In this document: positions 18,126 through 27,802 of the stretch, one piece after another | Layout: each line of letters opens with the position of its first letter | How positions within the stretch are numbered: position 1 is the first letter of the stretch | Source: Parafrankia elaeagni | GTDB taxonomy: Bacteria; Actinomycetota; Actinomycetes; Frankiales; Frankiaceae | Direction: 5' to 3' | Assembly: GCF_000374165.1 (NCBI RefSeq) | Contig: NZ_KB893719.1 | Coordinates: 55,278-119,277 of the forward strand | Length of the DNA stretch: 64,000 nucleotides | Notes under the pieces: model-generated | Told to the model about the DNA's origin: nothing | What the model saw: only the letters and a program-made list of their open reading frames with translations | Database searches by the model: none | Program-made: the position numbers and the translations under genes

Positions 18126-18887
18126 TCAGGCCTTCGGGCCGCCGGCCACGTAGACGACCTGGCCGGAGACGAAGCCAGCGCCCTCGCTGACCAGGAACGA
18201 CACGGTGTGGGCGATGTCGTCGGGAACGCCCACCCGGCCCACCGGGATGTCGGTCGCGCGGGCGGCCGCGTACTCGTCCCACGGCCGGCCGAGGCGCTCG
18301 GCGGTCGCCCGCGTCATCTCGGTCTCGATCAGACCGGGCGCCACCGCGTTGCAGGTGACGCCGAACTTCCCGAGCTCGATCGCCACGGTCTTGGTGAAGC
18401 CCTGCAGGCCGGCCTTCGCCGCCGAGTAGTTGGCCTGCCCGCGGTTGCCGAGCGCCGAGGTGCTCGACAGGTTCACCACCCGGCCGAAACCGGCGTCCAC
18501 CATGTACTTCTGCACCGCGCGGGTCATCAGGAAGGTGCCGCGCAGGTGCACCTCCATGACCAGGTCCCACTCGGCCTCGGCCATCTTGAACAGCAGGTTG
18601 TCGCGGGTGATGCCGGCGTTGTTCACCAGGACGGTGGGCGGCCCGAGCTCGGCGGCGACCCGGGCGACCGCGGCGTCGACCTGGTCGGAGTCACTGACGT
18701 TGACGCCGACGGCGATCGCCTTCCCCCCGGCCGCGACGATCGCGTCGACCGTCTCCTTCGAGGCGCTCTCCTCCAGGTCGAGGGCGGCGACGGCCAGCCC
18801 GTCGGCCGCGAGCCTGCGCGCGGTGGCGGCACCGAGACCACGCGCGGCCCCCGTGACGATCGCGACCCGTTCCTGGGCAGCGGACAT
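18126..18887 (-). CDS. Short-chain dehydrogenase/reductase, 3-oxoacyl-ACP/CoA reductase (FabG-like)
   Basis: A 253-aa classical SDR. The cofactor loop VTGAARGLG (about 11-19), NNAG at about 89-92 and the catalytic Ser142-Tyr154-Lys158 triad (SSTSAL, YSAAK) are all present. PGLIETEMT and GRVGVPDDIAHTVSFL match FabG-type reductases of 3-oxoacyl thioesters. The absence of a basic residue straight after the first loop leaves NAD versus NADP open. ATG 18887 is supported by GGAGGAG 7 to 9 nt upstream; the frame continues open to 19232 without similarity. Divergent from rtcB. Confidence 0.92.
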   Translation of the reverse strand: MSAAQERVAIVTGAARGLGAATARRLAADGLAVAALDLEESASKETVDAIVAAGGKAIAVGVNVSDSDQVDAAVARVAAELGPPTVLVNNAGITRDNLLFKMAEAEWDLVMEVHLRGTFLMTRAVQKYMVDAGFGRVVNLSSTSALGNRGQANYSAAKAGLQGFTKTVAIELGKFGVTCNAVAPGLIETEMTRATAERLGRPWDEYAAARATDIPVGRVGVPDDIAHTVSFLVSEGAGFVSGQVVYVAGGPKA

Positions 18888-19246
18888 GATGGGCTCCTCC
18901 CACTGTCGGCGTGACGTCCCGGGCCCGCGCCGTGCGGCGCCGCCCGGGTCGGAGCGGATCTCCGGGACAGCAGATCGCCGGGGCATCGGATCGCTGCGCC
19001 GGCGGATCACTGGGGCAGCAGTCTTGCAGGCGGCGGCGACAGGTGCATCGCTGCCGACAGACACCCAGGTCGGCGGCGTCGGAGGCGCCGTCGGCGGCGC
19101 CGCCGCACCGGCGCCGTCGCACCGGCGCCGTCGCACCGCGCAACAATTCGTTGGCCAACAGCGAAGGATGCGGCCATCGTGGATCAGGCCGGACCCCGGC
19201 GGATCGGGCCCGATCCAACCCCGCCACCGCAAGGAGTGACCTCACT
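18888..19246. other. Intergenic region between divergent SDR and rtcB genes
   Basis: A 359-bp GC-rich spacer with short GGCGGCG and CGCACCGGCG direct repeats around 19070-19135 and a lower-GC stretch near 19140-19170. It must hold promoters for both genes. I see no protein with family similarity and no clear -35/-10 pair. Confidence 0.5.
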
Positions 19247-20470
19247 GTGTCCCCCGTGGACGAGCTGTCCGGCGCCGCCGCGCCGATCTGGATGTGGACC
19301 CGTCCGCACGAGGTCGAGAGCGCCGCCCTCGACCAGCTCCGCACCATCGCCGACCTGCCCTACGTCCACCACCACGTCGCCGTCATGCCGGACGTCCACC
19401 TCGGGAAGGGGGCGACGGTCGGCTCGGTCATCGCGCTGCGCGACGCCGTCTCCCCCGCCGCGGTCGGCGTCGACATCGGCTGCGGGATGGCGGCCGTGCG
19501 CACCAGCCTGACCGCGGCCGACCTGCCCGACGACCTCGGTCCGCTGCGCGCCGCGGTCGAGGCGGCCATCCCCGTCGGGTACCGCGGGCACGCGGAGATC
19601 TCCCGGCGGGTCCGCGGCTACGACGACCTGTGGGCGGGCTTCGGTGACCTGCACCCGTCGGTCAGCGGGCGCAGCGGCGGCCTGGACCGGGTGATGGCGC
19701 AGATGGGCAGCCTCGGCTCGGGCAACCACTTCGTCGAGCTGTGCCTGGACACGACGGACGCGGTCTGGCTGATGCTGCACTCCGGCTCGCGCAACGTGGG
19801 CAAGACCCTGGCGGAGGCCCACATCGCCGCGGCGAAGAAGCTGCCGCACAACGCCGGCCTGCCCGACCGTGACCTGGCGGTGTTCCTCGCCGGCACGCCG
19901 GAGATGGCCGCGTACCGGCGTGACCTCGACTGGGCCCAGACCTACGCCCGGCACAACCGCGAGACCATGCTCGGGCTGTACGTCGAGGCGCTGCGCACGC
20001 GGCTGCCCCGGCTGCGGGTCCCCGCCCCGCCGGTGGACGGGCCGCACGCGGGCGACGCGGCGTTCGCCGCTGTCAACTGCCACCACAACTACGTGGCCGA
20101 GGAGCATCACTACGGCGCGGACGTCCTCGTCACCCGCAAGGGCGCCATCTCGGCCCGGGCCGGGGAGTACGGCATCATCCCGGGCTCGATGGGCACCCGC
20201 TCCTACATCGTGCGCGGCCTGGGCAACCCCGAGTCGTTCCACTCCGCGTCGCACGGCGCGGGACGGCGGATGAGCCGGACCCGCGCCCGCAAGGAGTTCA
20301 CCACCGACGATCTGGCCGCCCAGACCATCGGTGTCGAGTGCCGCAAGGACCCCGGCGTGCTCGACGAGATCCCGGCCGCCTACAAGGACATCGAGGCCGT
20401 CATCGCCTACCAGGACGACCTGGTGGACGTCGCCGCCGAGCTGCACGCCGTCCTCTGTGTGAAGGGCTGA
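19247..20470 (+). CDS. rtcB: RNA-splicing ligase RtcB
   Basis: A 407-aa GTP- and Mn-dependent RNA ligase that joins 2',3'-cyclic phosphate (or 3'-phosphate) to 5'-OH RNA ends. The metal-site Cys79 lies in VGVDIGCGM, SLGSGNHFVEL and MLHSGSRNVG follow, and the guanylylated His is in SHGAGR (about 336). KGAISARAGEYGIIPGSMG is also conserved. Length and motifs are those of the E. coli-type enzyme. GTG 19247 is supported by AAGGAG with 10-nt spacing. Neither an archease gene nor an RtcA/RtcR pair is nearby. The role may be tRNA or stress-cleaved RNA repair. Confidence 0.95.
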   Translation: MSPVDELSGAAAPIWMWTRPHEVESAALDQLRTIADLPYVHHHVAVMPDVHLGKGATVGSVIALRDAVSPAAVGVDIGCGMAAVRTSLTAADLPDDLGPLRAAVEAAIPVGYRGHAEISRRVRGYDDLWAGFGDLHPSVSGRSGGLDRVMAQMGSLGSGNHFVELCLDTTDAVWLMLHSGSRNVGKTLAEAHIAAAKKLPHNAGLPDRDLAVFLAGTPEMAAYRRDLDWAQTYARHNRETMLGLYVEALRTRLPRLRVPAPPVDGPHAGDAAFAAVNCHHNYVAEEHHYGADVLVTRKGAISARAGEYGIIPGSMGTRSYIVRGLGNPESFHSASHGAGRRMSRTRARKEFTTDDLAAQTIGVECRKDPGVLDEIPAAYKDIEAVIAYQDDLVDVAAELHAVLCVKG

Positions 20471-20865
20471 GGCCCACGCCGGAGGCGGCCCACGGCGGGG
20501 GTGGCCCACGGCGGGGGGTGGCCCGTAGCCCGGGTCACCCCCGCCCGCAGCGGCCGCGAGCTGGCACGCGGCCACCGCAGCGCCCCCCTGTGGGGGCTCC
20601 GTCACGCCCCGGCCACAGCCCCGCCGAAGCCCCGCATCCGCGTCCTGACAGCACTTTTGGGCCCGCCGTCTGCCGGCGGGGGGGCGTTATGCTGCCGCAC
20701 CATCACATCCCGGGCGTTCTCCGAACGCTCACCCAGGTGGTGGCCAGCAGGTGCGACCCGCGCCGTACCGCCGCCGCGGACGGAGGTACCGACCGGTGGA
20801 GTGGCTCGGCACGACGGCACGTCCGCACCCGCTCACACGGTGGCGGCCGGCGGTGGCACTGCTCG
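20471..20865. other. Intergenic region after rtcB
   Basis: About 395 bp of GC-rich sequence. At 20483-20525 a CCCACGGCGGGGG(G)TGG motif is repeated in tandem. The rest might hold the lost 5' end of the decayed hydrolase gene, but no single frame reads as its N-terminus. Confidence 0.45.
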
Positions 20866-22070
20866 TCGGTCGCCGGCTACGTCCAACAGGAGTTCGCCGC
20901 GGCCGGAACGGCGACGGCCTATCAGGCCGCCGGCGCGCTCGGGGCCGACGGCCGCTGGGAGTTCACCCGGGCTCACCGGCGCCCTACCGGACCAGGGTGC
21001 TCGTCCGCCGCCCGGCGAAGGCCGCGGACTTCAGCGGCACCGTGGTCGTTGAATGGCTCAACGTAAGCGGCGGTGTGGACGCCGACGTCGAATGGGGCGC
21101 GTTCCGCGAGGAGATCCTCCGCCAGGGGCATGCCTGGGTCGGTGTGTCCGCCCAGCGGATCGGCGTCGTGGGCGGTCCGGTGCTCGTCCCGGTGACGGAG
21201 GGGGCGTCGCTCGCCGGCCGGGGGCTCGTCGCCATCGACCCGGCCCGTTACGGCTCGCTGCGCCATCCCGGGGACGGCTTCTCGTTCGACATCCTCACCC
21301 AGGTCGGGCGGGCGGTACGGGCCGGAACGGGGCTGGGCGGGCCACGCCCGCGGGCCTTCGACGGCTTCTTCGTGCACAGCCGGGGTGCGTCCGGGCTTCC
21401 GCTGGTGGGCCCGGAGGAACACGCCGACCTGATCAAAGCGCTCGGCGGCACCCCCACGGTGTTCCGCACCGACCAGGACGCGCCGGTCCTCGACGTGCAG
21501 ACGGAAAGTGATCTCACGGGGCTGCTGAGCTCACACCGGGCCCGCCAGCCGGACAACGCCCGGCTGCGGTTGTGGGAGGTGGCGGGTACCGCGCACGTCG
21601 ACACCCGCCTCCTCGGCGCCGCCGCCGCGAGGATCGACTGCGGCGTGCCGATCAACAGCGGCCCGCTGCACCTCGTCGCCAAGGCGGGGCTGCGTGCGCT
21701 GGCCGCCTGGGCCACGACCGGCACGCCGCCGGCGACCGCGCCCCGCATCGAGGTGACCGCGGACGGGGAGCCGAGCGTCCAGCGGGACGCCGACCGGATC
21801 GCGGTCGGCGGGGTCCGCACACCCCCGGTGGAAATACCCGTCACCGTGCTGTCGGGTGAGGCCGGACCGACCCCGTCGGCAATCTGCCAACTGGCCGGTT
21901 CGAACCGCCCACTACCGGCCGGCCGGCTGGCCGAACGGTATCCGTCCCGGAACGAGTACCAAAAGCGTTACAACGAGGCAACCGAATCAGCGGTAAGCTC
22001 TGGCTTCCTCCTTTCCGAGGACCGGCCGGCGATGCTCGCAATGGCGGATTCCAGCCTGATAGTGGCCTGA
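20866..22070 (+). pseudogene. Degraded alpha/beta hydrolase domain protein (frameshift and loss of nucleophile region)
   Basis: A coding remnant spread over two frames. The family's N-terminal pattern reads in one frame (SVAGYVQQEFAAAG, GADGRWEFTR, from about 20866), and the following GSPAPYRTRVLVRRP and GTVVVEWLNVSGG read in another, so a one-base frameshift lies at about 20957-20976. The second frame stays open to 22070. In the middle, RPRAFDGFFVHSRGA runs straight on from LGG; in related proteins I would expect a segment of about 25 residues with the GxSxS nucleophile elbow here. The protein therefore lacks its catalytic Ser. The 5' end cannot be placed. A sequencing error could explain the frameshift but not the missing segment. 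Confidence 0.7.
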
Positions 22071-23028
22071 TCTCGGGCGTTCTCGGCCCCGCCGGGAACG
22101 CCCGCGAATAACCACACCACCAGTTACCCAAAGCAGCGAATCAACCACGCCGGGCGATCGGTCCGGCCAGCCACCTGCCCCCCGGGCGGGCAGCACAGGT
22201 GACCGGCGAGCGCGACCGTGGGCGCGACCGTGGGCGCGGCGGCAGCCGATACGAGCCGCCCGCACCGCAGCCACCTCCCCCCTTCCTGACAGCAGCCCGA
22301 GACGTTTCCGATGGCCCGGCCCGCCTCCGCCGCGACTGCCGCCGGCCCAGCCGGCTGCCGGTCCGGGCGGGCCCGCGGACGCCCGGCCCGCCGGGCATGC
22401 GCGGGGCGAGGCGGCCGACGGGCACCGCCGGCACCCGAACCGGGCCAACCCGCATCCCGTTCCTTCCGGACCACCGGTCCGGTTGGGATTTGCACTGCGA
22501 TCAACTCGAACTCCGACACGGACCCTGTGGTCTCAGTCGGCCGACGACACCAGAGCAGTGGACCGAATCCGTGGCGTGGGCCACACCGAACTGCCATTCC
22601 CAGACCCGGACCAGGCGCCCGCCCACGACCCCGCCGAGGTAGCCGCCCGGACACTCGCGGAGACCCTCCCGACCTTTCAGAAAATGCCATTTCCCGTCAT
22701 CGAAAGAATTGTGGAACGGCATTTATTTTTCGGTGATATGGCAATCTCCAAACCGAGAATGCCATGTCCGATATGTCGCACCCCGAACACAGAGAGTCCA
22801 TGATCGCCGTCTGGCGGGCCCTAGACGGTACCCGGCTCGCCGCGCGATGGCCAGGTCAGCACCGGTGCGGCCGGAGCGGTCCCTCCGTACGGCACAATGT
22901 TGGCAATCGCTCGATCTCCGGCTATAACCTTGCCCACGACATATCGGCGTATTCGCCGTCAGTGATGTAACGCAGGTCGGTTCGGTCGTTGTCCGTGCGA
23001 CCTTCGAAGGATCAAGGAAGCGAGCTGC
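22071..23028. other. Long intergenic region with a lower-GC segment before the peptide ABC operon
   Basis: About 960 bp without a gene I can support. The section 22670-22980 is much lower in GC than its surroundings. A plus-strand frame at about 22483-22803 ends with a natural-looking peptide (EVAARTLAETLPTFQKMPF, then ERIVERHLFFGDM and CPICRTP, which includes CxxC). I do not recognise it and its codon usage is not typical. A direct repeat CGCGACCGTGGG is doubled near 22211-22234. The promoter of the downstream operon most likely lies in the low-GC part. Confidence 0.4.
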
Positions 23029-23982
23029 ATGCTGCTCACTGCTGCGAGACGTGTAGGGCGCGCCCTGCTCGTGGTCTTACTGGTGACCATGGGGGCTGTG
23101 GTGCTGCTGAGCCTGGCTCCGGGGTCTGCCGCCTCTGTCATCCTGGGAGAGAACGCGACACCCGAGGCGATCGACGCACTCAACGCCGAGCTCGGACTCG
23201 ACCGGCCCCTGTGGTCCCAGTACGTGCACTGGCTGGGCGATGCCGTCACCGGTGACCTCGGCGAGTCGCCGATCACCCACCAACCGGTCCTCGACGCGAT
23301 CTTCGAGCGCCTGCCGGTGACCCTGGAGCTGGCCGCGCTGGGCCTGATCGTGGCGCTCGTCATCGCCATCGGTCTGGCCGTGCTGTCGGCGACCTGGCCC
23401 GGCTCCCCGCTCGACCGGGCGATCGCGGCCCTGTCCAGCGTCTTCCTCTCCGTCCCCGCCTTCATCGCCGGCCCCGTCCTCGTCTACCTGTTCGCCCTCC
23501 AGACCGGCTGGTTCCCGGTCACGGGCTGGACCCGGATCAGCGAGGACCTCGGCGAGAACCTGCGTGGGGTGGTCCTGCCCGTCATCGCGATCTCGCTGAC
23601 GGAGATCGCCTCGTTCCACCGTCTGCTGCGCACCGACCTGATCAGCACGCTGCGCGAGGACTTCATCGGGGCCGCCCGCGCCAAGGGCATGAGCCCGGGC
23701 TACGTGATGGCCCGGCACGCGCTGCGCCCTTCGTCGTTCTCCCTCGTCACGCTCGTCGGCATCAACCTCGGCCGGCTGATCGGCGGCACCGTGATCGTCG
23801 AGTCGTTCTTCGCCCTGCCGGGCCTCGGGCAGCTCGTGATCTATTCGATCACCGCCCGTGACATCATCACCGTCCAGGGTGTGGTCGTGTTCATCGCCGT
23901 GGTCTACGTGGTCATCAACATGATCGTGGACCTCAGCTACGGCTGGCTCGACCCGCGCGTCAGGAAGGCGGCCACCGCATGA
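23029..23982 (+). CDS. Oligopeptide/dipeptide ABC transporter permease, DppB type
   Basis: Integral membrane permease of 317 aa with six predicted helices. The first helix (ALLVVLLVTMGAVVLLSL) is followed by an extracellular domain with LGLDRPLWSQYVHWL, as in DppB/OppB. The EAA loop contacting the ATPase reads DFIGAARAKGMSPGYVMARHAL (about 214-235, split here as one motif region). GGTVIVESFFALPGLGQL is also diagnostic. ATG 23029 follows AAGGAAG. It is the first gene of a five-gene operon in B-C-A-D-F order; its stop overlaps the next start by 4 nt (ATGA). Substrate likely peptides or a related compound such as nickel chelates or glutathione. Confidence 0.94.
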   Translation: MLLTAARRVGRALLVVLLVTMGAVVLLSLAPGSAASVILGENATPEAIDALNAELGLDRPLWSQYVHWLGDAVTGDLGESPITHQPVLDAIFERLPVTLELAALGLIVALVIAIGLAVLSATWPGSPLDRAIAALSSVFLSVPAFIAGPVLVYLFALQTGWFPVTGWTRISEDLGENLRGVVLPVIAISLTEIASFHRLLRTDLISTLREDFIGAARAKGMSPGYVMARHALRPSSFSLVTLVGINLGRLIGGTVIVESFFALPGLGQLVIYSITARDIITVQGVVVFIAVVYVVINMIVDLSYGWLDPRVRKAATA

Positions 23983-24926
23983 CCAGCCCCGACGTGGTGG
24001 AGAGCGCCACCCCCTTACCCCCAGGCTCCGAAAGCGCCGCGACGGCCCTCGGCCCCGCCGGCGCCGCCCCGGTCGCCACCGGCGCAATGCCGGACGTCCC
24101 CCGCGTGCACCAGCCCCGCTCGATCCTGGTGTACCTGTCCTACGCCTGGCTGATCGCGACGATCCTGCTGGCCGCGCTGGCGGACGTGCTGCCGCTGGCG
24201 TCCTACTCGATCCCGATCGGGCGGCCACGCCAGCCACCGAGCGCCGAGTCCCTCGACATGCTGCTGGGCACCGACCAGCAGGGCCGGTCGCTCCTCTCCC
24301 GCTGTGTCTACGGGGCCCGGGTGTCCCTGCTCATCGGCACCGCCGCCGGGCTGATCGGCGCGGCCATCGGAACCCTGCTGGGCATGATCGCCGGCTATCT
24401 CGGCCGCGGCACCAAGGCGACCATCAGCCTGGTCACCGACGCGATGCTCGCCTTCCCGCCGCTGATCCTCCTGCTGGCCCTCTCGGCGATCCTCACGCCC
24501 AGCGTGAAGACGCTGCTGTTCGGCCTGACGCTGCTGATCATCCCCACGTTCATCCGCCTCGCGATCGCCAACACGCTCGCCTGGTCGTCCCGTGAGTTCG
24601 TCACTGCGGCCCGGAACATGGGCGCCAGCCACAGTCGGATCCTGGTCAAGGAGATCCTGCCGAACCTGCTCCCCCCGCTGGGCGCGTTCCTGCCCGTGGT
24701 GATGGCGGCCCTGATCGTCGCCGAGGGCTCCCTGAGCTTCCTGGGTGTCGGCATCCCACCGCCCCAGCCCAGCTGGGGCGGGATGATCTCGGACGGCAAG
24801 GAGGCCATCGAGACCGCGCCGCACATGGTGTTCGTCCCGGCCGCCGCGATCTTCCTGACGGTGTTCGCGCTGAACCAGGCCGGCGACCACCTGCGCCGCC
24901 GTTTCGACCGGACGATGCGCGACTAG
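23979..24926 (+). CDS. Oligopeptide/dipeptide ABC transporter permease, DppC type
   Basis: Second permease, 315 aa. A 45-residue Ala/Pro-rich cytoplasmic N-terminus precedes the first helix (YAWLIATILLAALADVL). DMLLGTDQQGRSLLSRCVYG is the DppC landmark; the EAA loop reads FVTAARNMGASHSRIL. SLSFLGVGIPPPQPSWGGM near the C-terminus is typical. It overlaps the DppB-type gene by 4 nt, so the two subunits are probably made in equal amounts. A 236-bp gap separates it from the binding protein gene. Confidence 0.94.
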   Translation: MTSPDVVESATPLPPGSESAATALGPAGAAPVATGAMPDVPRVHQPRSILVYLSYAWLIATILLAALADVLPLASYSIPIGRPRQPPSAESLDMLLGTDQQGRSLLSRCVYGARVSLLIGTAAGLIGAAIGTLLGMIAGYLGRGTKATISLVTDAMLAFPPLILLLALSAILTPSVKTLLFGLTLLIIPTFIRLAIANTLAWSSREFVTAARNMGASHSRILVKEILPNLLPPLGAFLPVVMAALIVAEGSLSFLGVGIPPPQPSWGGMISDGKEAIETAPHMVFVPAAAIFLTVFALNQAGDHLRRRFDRTMRD

Positions 24927-25162
24927 CCCGGTCCGTCGCCTCCCCTCGCCGCCGTCGGCGCTGTCGACCTGATCCGGTCCACAGACACGGCGACTGCGTT
25001 CCACCTGGTCGCCCATACCGCGCCGGACTCCGCGGAGCACCGGCTTCTGAGCCGCGACAGCGCGACCCGTGGAGCGCTGGATCGAGTTCCATTCCTGACC
25101 GGTGCACGGACCTGGGACCCCGTGCCCGCGTCTCCCCGCTCCGACACAGCGAAAGGCACGGA

Positions 25163-26749
25163 ATGTTAAGGAACACCCGGATTGCCATGACGGCGATCCT
25201 CTGTAGCGCAGCACTTGCCCTGGGGGCCTGCGGCGGCGGAAGCAGCAGCAGCGACAGCGACAAGGCCGACACCTCGTCCTCCTCAGGAGCCGCGGGTGAG
25301 GCGGTGGCCGGCGGCACGGGCCGGATCCTCGCCCTCAGCGACCCGAGCACTCTCGACCCCGCGGTGCTCGGCAACGCCGCGCCGACCTCGGCCGCCATCG
25401 GCAACGCGCTCTACGGCACTCTCCTGATCGACGACGCCAGCGGCAAGACCCAGTACAAGATGGCCGAGTCGTTCGAGACCACCGACGAGGGCGCCACCTT
25501 CACCCTGAAGCTCCGCTCCGGCCTGGTCTTCTCCGACGGCACTCCGCTCGACGCCGAGGCCGTCAAGTTCAACTGGGACCGCTACAAGGACCCGGCGAAC
25601 CGCTCGACCCACCTCGCCGAGGCGACGCTCGTCTCCTCCACCGAGGTCGTCGACGCCCAGACCCTCAAGATCACCATGGTCAGCCCGATCCCGTCCTTCG
25701 CCGGAGCCGTGGTCAACAGCTGCCTGAACTGGATCGCTTCCCCCGCCGCGCTACAGAAGGGCGCGGCCGCGTTCGACGAGGACCCGATCGGCGCCGGGCC
25801 GTTCACCCTGGAGAGCTGGACCCGCCAGGCCGAGCTCAAGCTGGTCAAGAACCCGAAGTACTGGGACGCGCCCAAGCCCTACCTCGACAGCCTCACCGTC
25901 CGTGCGGTGCTTGACGCCAACCAGCGCCTGAACACCGTGACCACCGGTGGCGCCGACGTCGCGATCGACTCGAACCCGCAGAACATCGACAAGGCCAACG
26001 CCGGCGACCTGTCGGTCAACGTGGAGAGCCTCAACGGCGGCTTCTTCATGGCGCTGAACACCCGCCGCGCGCCCTTCGACGACGTGCGTGCCCGGCAGGC
26101 GTTCAACGCCGCGGTCGACCTGGAATCGGCGAACCTGGCCGTCTACGACGGCACCGCCGAGATCCCCGAGACGCTGTTCACCAAGGACTCCCCGCTCTTC
26201 GAGGACATCCCGCTGCACAAGACCGACCCGGCGAAGGCGCAGCAGCTCTTCGACGAGCTCGCCGCCGAGGGCAAGCCGGTCACCTTCACGTTCAGCAGCT
26301 TCCCGTCCACCGAGAACCGCTCGCTGGCCGAGAACATCCAGGCACAGCTGAGCGCCTTCAACAACGTCAAGGTCGAGGTGAAGGTCGTCGACTACGCGCA
26401 GATCCCCGCGCTGCGCGCCACCTACGACTTCGACGTCCTGGTCTCCTCCTCGTTCTTCCGCAGCCCCGACCCGCGGCTGGTGACGGCGTTCTCCGCCGAC
26501 TCCCCGGCGAACCTGTCCGGCATCAAGGACCAGCAGCTGTCCGACGCGCTGATCGCCGGGCGCACCGCGACCACCGACGCGGAGCGCAAGGCCGCCTACG
26601 GCACCGTGCAGAAGCGGCTGGCCGAGCTGTCCCCGGTCCTCTACTACACCCGGGCCACCTTCGCCGCGATCGGGCGGCCGGCGGTCGGCGGGCTCCAGCA
26701 GTACGGCAGCGGTTCACTGCTGCCCGAGGAAATCTGGATCAAGAAGTAG
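25163..26749 (+). CDS. Peptide ABC transporter substrate-binding lipoprotein (SBP family 5)
   Basis: A 528-aa receptor with signal peptide and lipobox (ALALGACGGG, Cys about 23), followed by a Ser/Asp linker. The family 5 pattern is clear: LRSGLVFSDGTPLDAEAVKFNWDRYKDP, GAGPFTLESWTRQAELKLVKNPKYW, FMALNTRRAPFDDVRARQAFNAAVDLE. ATG 25163 follows GAAAGGCACGG. The receptor sits third, after the permeases, in the operon; the 236-bp gap before it may carry its own promoter. A terminal EIWIKK fits the full-length protein. The ligand is not evident. Confidence 0.94.
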   Translation: MLRNTRIAMTAILCSAALALGACGGGSSSSDSDKADTSSSSGAAGEAVAGGTGRILALSDPSTLDPAVLGNAAPTSAAIGNALYGTLLIDDASGKTQYKMAESFETTDEGATFTLKLRSGLVFSDGTPLDAEAVKFNWDRYKDPANRSTHLAEATLVSSTEVVDAQTLKITMVSPIPSFAGAVVNSCLNWIASPAALQKGAAAFDEDPIGAGPFTLESWTRQAELKLVKNPKYWDAPKPYLDSLTVRAVLDANQRLNTVTTGGADVAIDSNPQNIDKANAGDLSVNVESLNGGFFMALNTRRAPFDDVRARQAFNAAVDLESANLAVYDGTAEIPETLFTKDSPLFEDIPLHKTDPAKAQQLFDELAAEGKPVTFTFSSFPSTENRSLAENIQAQLSAFNNVKVEVKVVDYAQIPALRATYDFDVLVSSSFFRSPDPRLVTAFSADSPANLSGIKDQQLSDALIAGRTATTDAERKAAYGTVQKRLAELSPVLYYTRATFAAIGRPAVGGLQQYGSGSLLPEEIWIKK

Positions 26750-26788
26750 TCGGCTGACCGGAGGATGGACGAGAGGTCCCACACGCCC

Positions 26789-27802
26789 ATGAGTACTGAA
26801 CCTGTCCTGCAGGTACGCAACCTGCGCGCCTACATCGGCACCCCGCGCGGTGTCGTCCGGGCCGTCGACGACGTGTCCCTTGACCTCGACCGTGGGCACG
26901 CCCTGGGCGTGGTCGGGGAGTCCGGGTCCGGCAAGTCGGTGATGGCCCGGGCGATCATGGGACTGATGCCCGGGCGGTCAGGATGCTCGGGTCAGGTGCT
27001 CTTCGAGGGCCGGGACCTGCTCACCCTCCCCCGCAAGCAACGCGCCGAGATCTGGGGCAAGCACATCGCGATGGTGTTCCAGGATCCCGGCCGGTCGCTC
27101 AACCCGGTCGTCCGGGTGGAGCGCCAGCTGACCGAGGGGATGCGCAAGCATCTCGGGGTCAGCCGCACCGAAGCGCACGGCCGGGCCCTCGACCTCCTTC
27201 GGGAGGTCGGGGTGCCCGACCCCGAGAAGCGGCTGCGCAACTATCCGCACGAGCTGTCCGGCGGCATGCGCCAGCGGGTCATGATCGCGACCGCGCTGGC
27301 CTGCCGGCCGACGCTGCTCATCGCGGACGAACCAACCACCGCGCTGGATGTCACCGTGCAGCGCCAGATCCTCGACCTGCTGCGCCGCGTGCAGCGCAGC
27401 CACGGCATGTCGATGATCCTGATCAGCCACGACCTGGCGATCGTCGCGGGCCGGACCGACCGGACCGCGGTCATGTACGCGGGGAAGCTCGCCGAGAGCG
27501 GCGCCACCCGTGAGGTCTTCGACGCGCCCCGGCACCGCTACACCCACGCGCTGCTGGAGGCCACCCCCACCATCGACCACGAGCGGCATGCACCGATGCG
27601 GCTCATCACCGGCTCCCTGCCCGACCCGACGGCACCGCCGCCGGGCTGCCGCTTCGCGGCCCGGTGCTCGCACGCCGACGCGGCCTGCAGCGACCCCGGA
27701 CCGCAGATGGTCTCCATCGGCACCGACCACGAGGTCGCGTGTCTGAGCCCGGTGCAGACCAGCACCGAGCAGATCACCGGAGGTGAGCTCGTTGGCCGGT
27801 AG
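26789..27802 (+). CDS. Oligopeptide/dipeptide ABC transporter ATP-binding protein, DppD type
   Basis: A 337-aa ATPase with Walker A GESGSGKS (about 39-46), Q-loop [12 protein letters not shown], signature LSGGMRQRV, Walker [14 protein letters not shown] and H-loop SHD. The C-terminal oligopeptide-ATPase extension has Cys residues ([19 protein letters not shown]), which in this family can ligate an iron-sulfur cluster. The ATG at 26789 has GAGAGG about 12 nt upstream; an earlier ATG at 26765 has GGAGG directly adjacent, which is too close. The gene overlaps the next ATPase by about 10 to 20 nt. Confidence 0.93.
   Translation: MSTEPVLQVRNLRAYIGTPRGVVRAVDDVSLDLDRGHALGVVGESGSGKSVMARAIMGLMPGRSGCSGQVLFEGRDLLTLPRKQRAEIWGKHIAMVFQDPGRSLNPVVRVERQLTEGMRKHLGVSRTEAHGRALDLLREVGVPDPEKRLRNYPHELSGGMRQRVMIATALACRPTLLIADEPTTALDVTVQRQILDLLRRVQRSHGMSMILISHDLAIVAGRTDRTAVMYAGKLAESGATREVFDAPRHRYTHALLEATPTIDHERHAPMRLITGSLPDPTAPPPGCRFAARCSHADAACSDPGPQMVSIGTDHEVACLSPVQTSTEQITGGELVGR

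Noticed and set aside
21896-21905. GGTTCGAACC, resembling a tRNA T-loop
   Set aside because: It is a simple palindrome inside the hydrolase remnant. No acceptor, D or anticodon stems surround it. A similar motif in livG (near 48838) is equally isolated.
22124-22690. A 188-codon minus-strand frame after the hydrolase remnant
   Set aside because: Arg/Gly/Pro-rich with no family similarity, and no convincing start.
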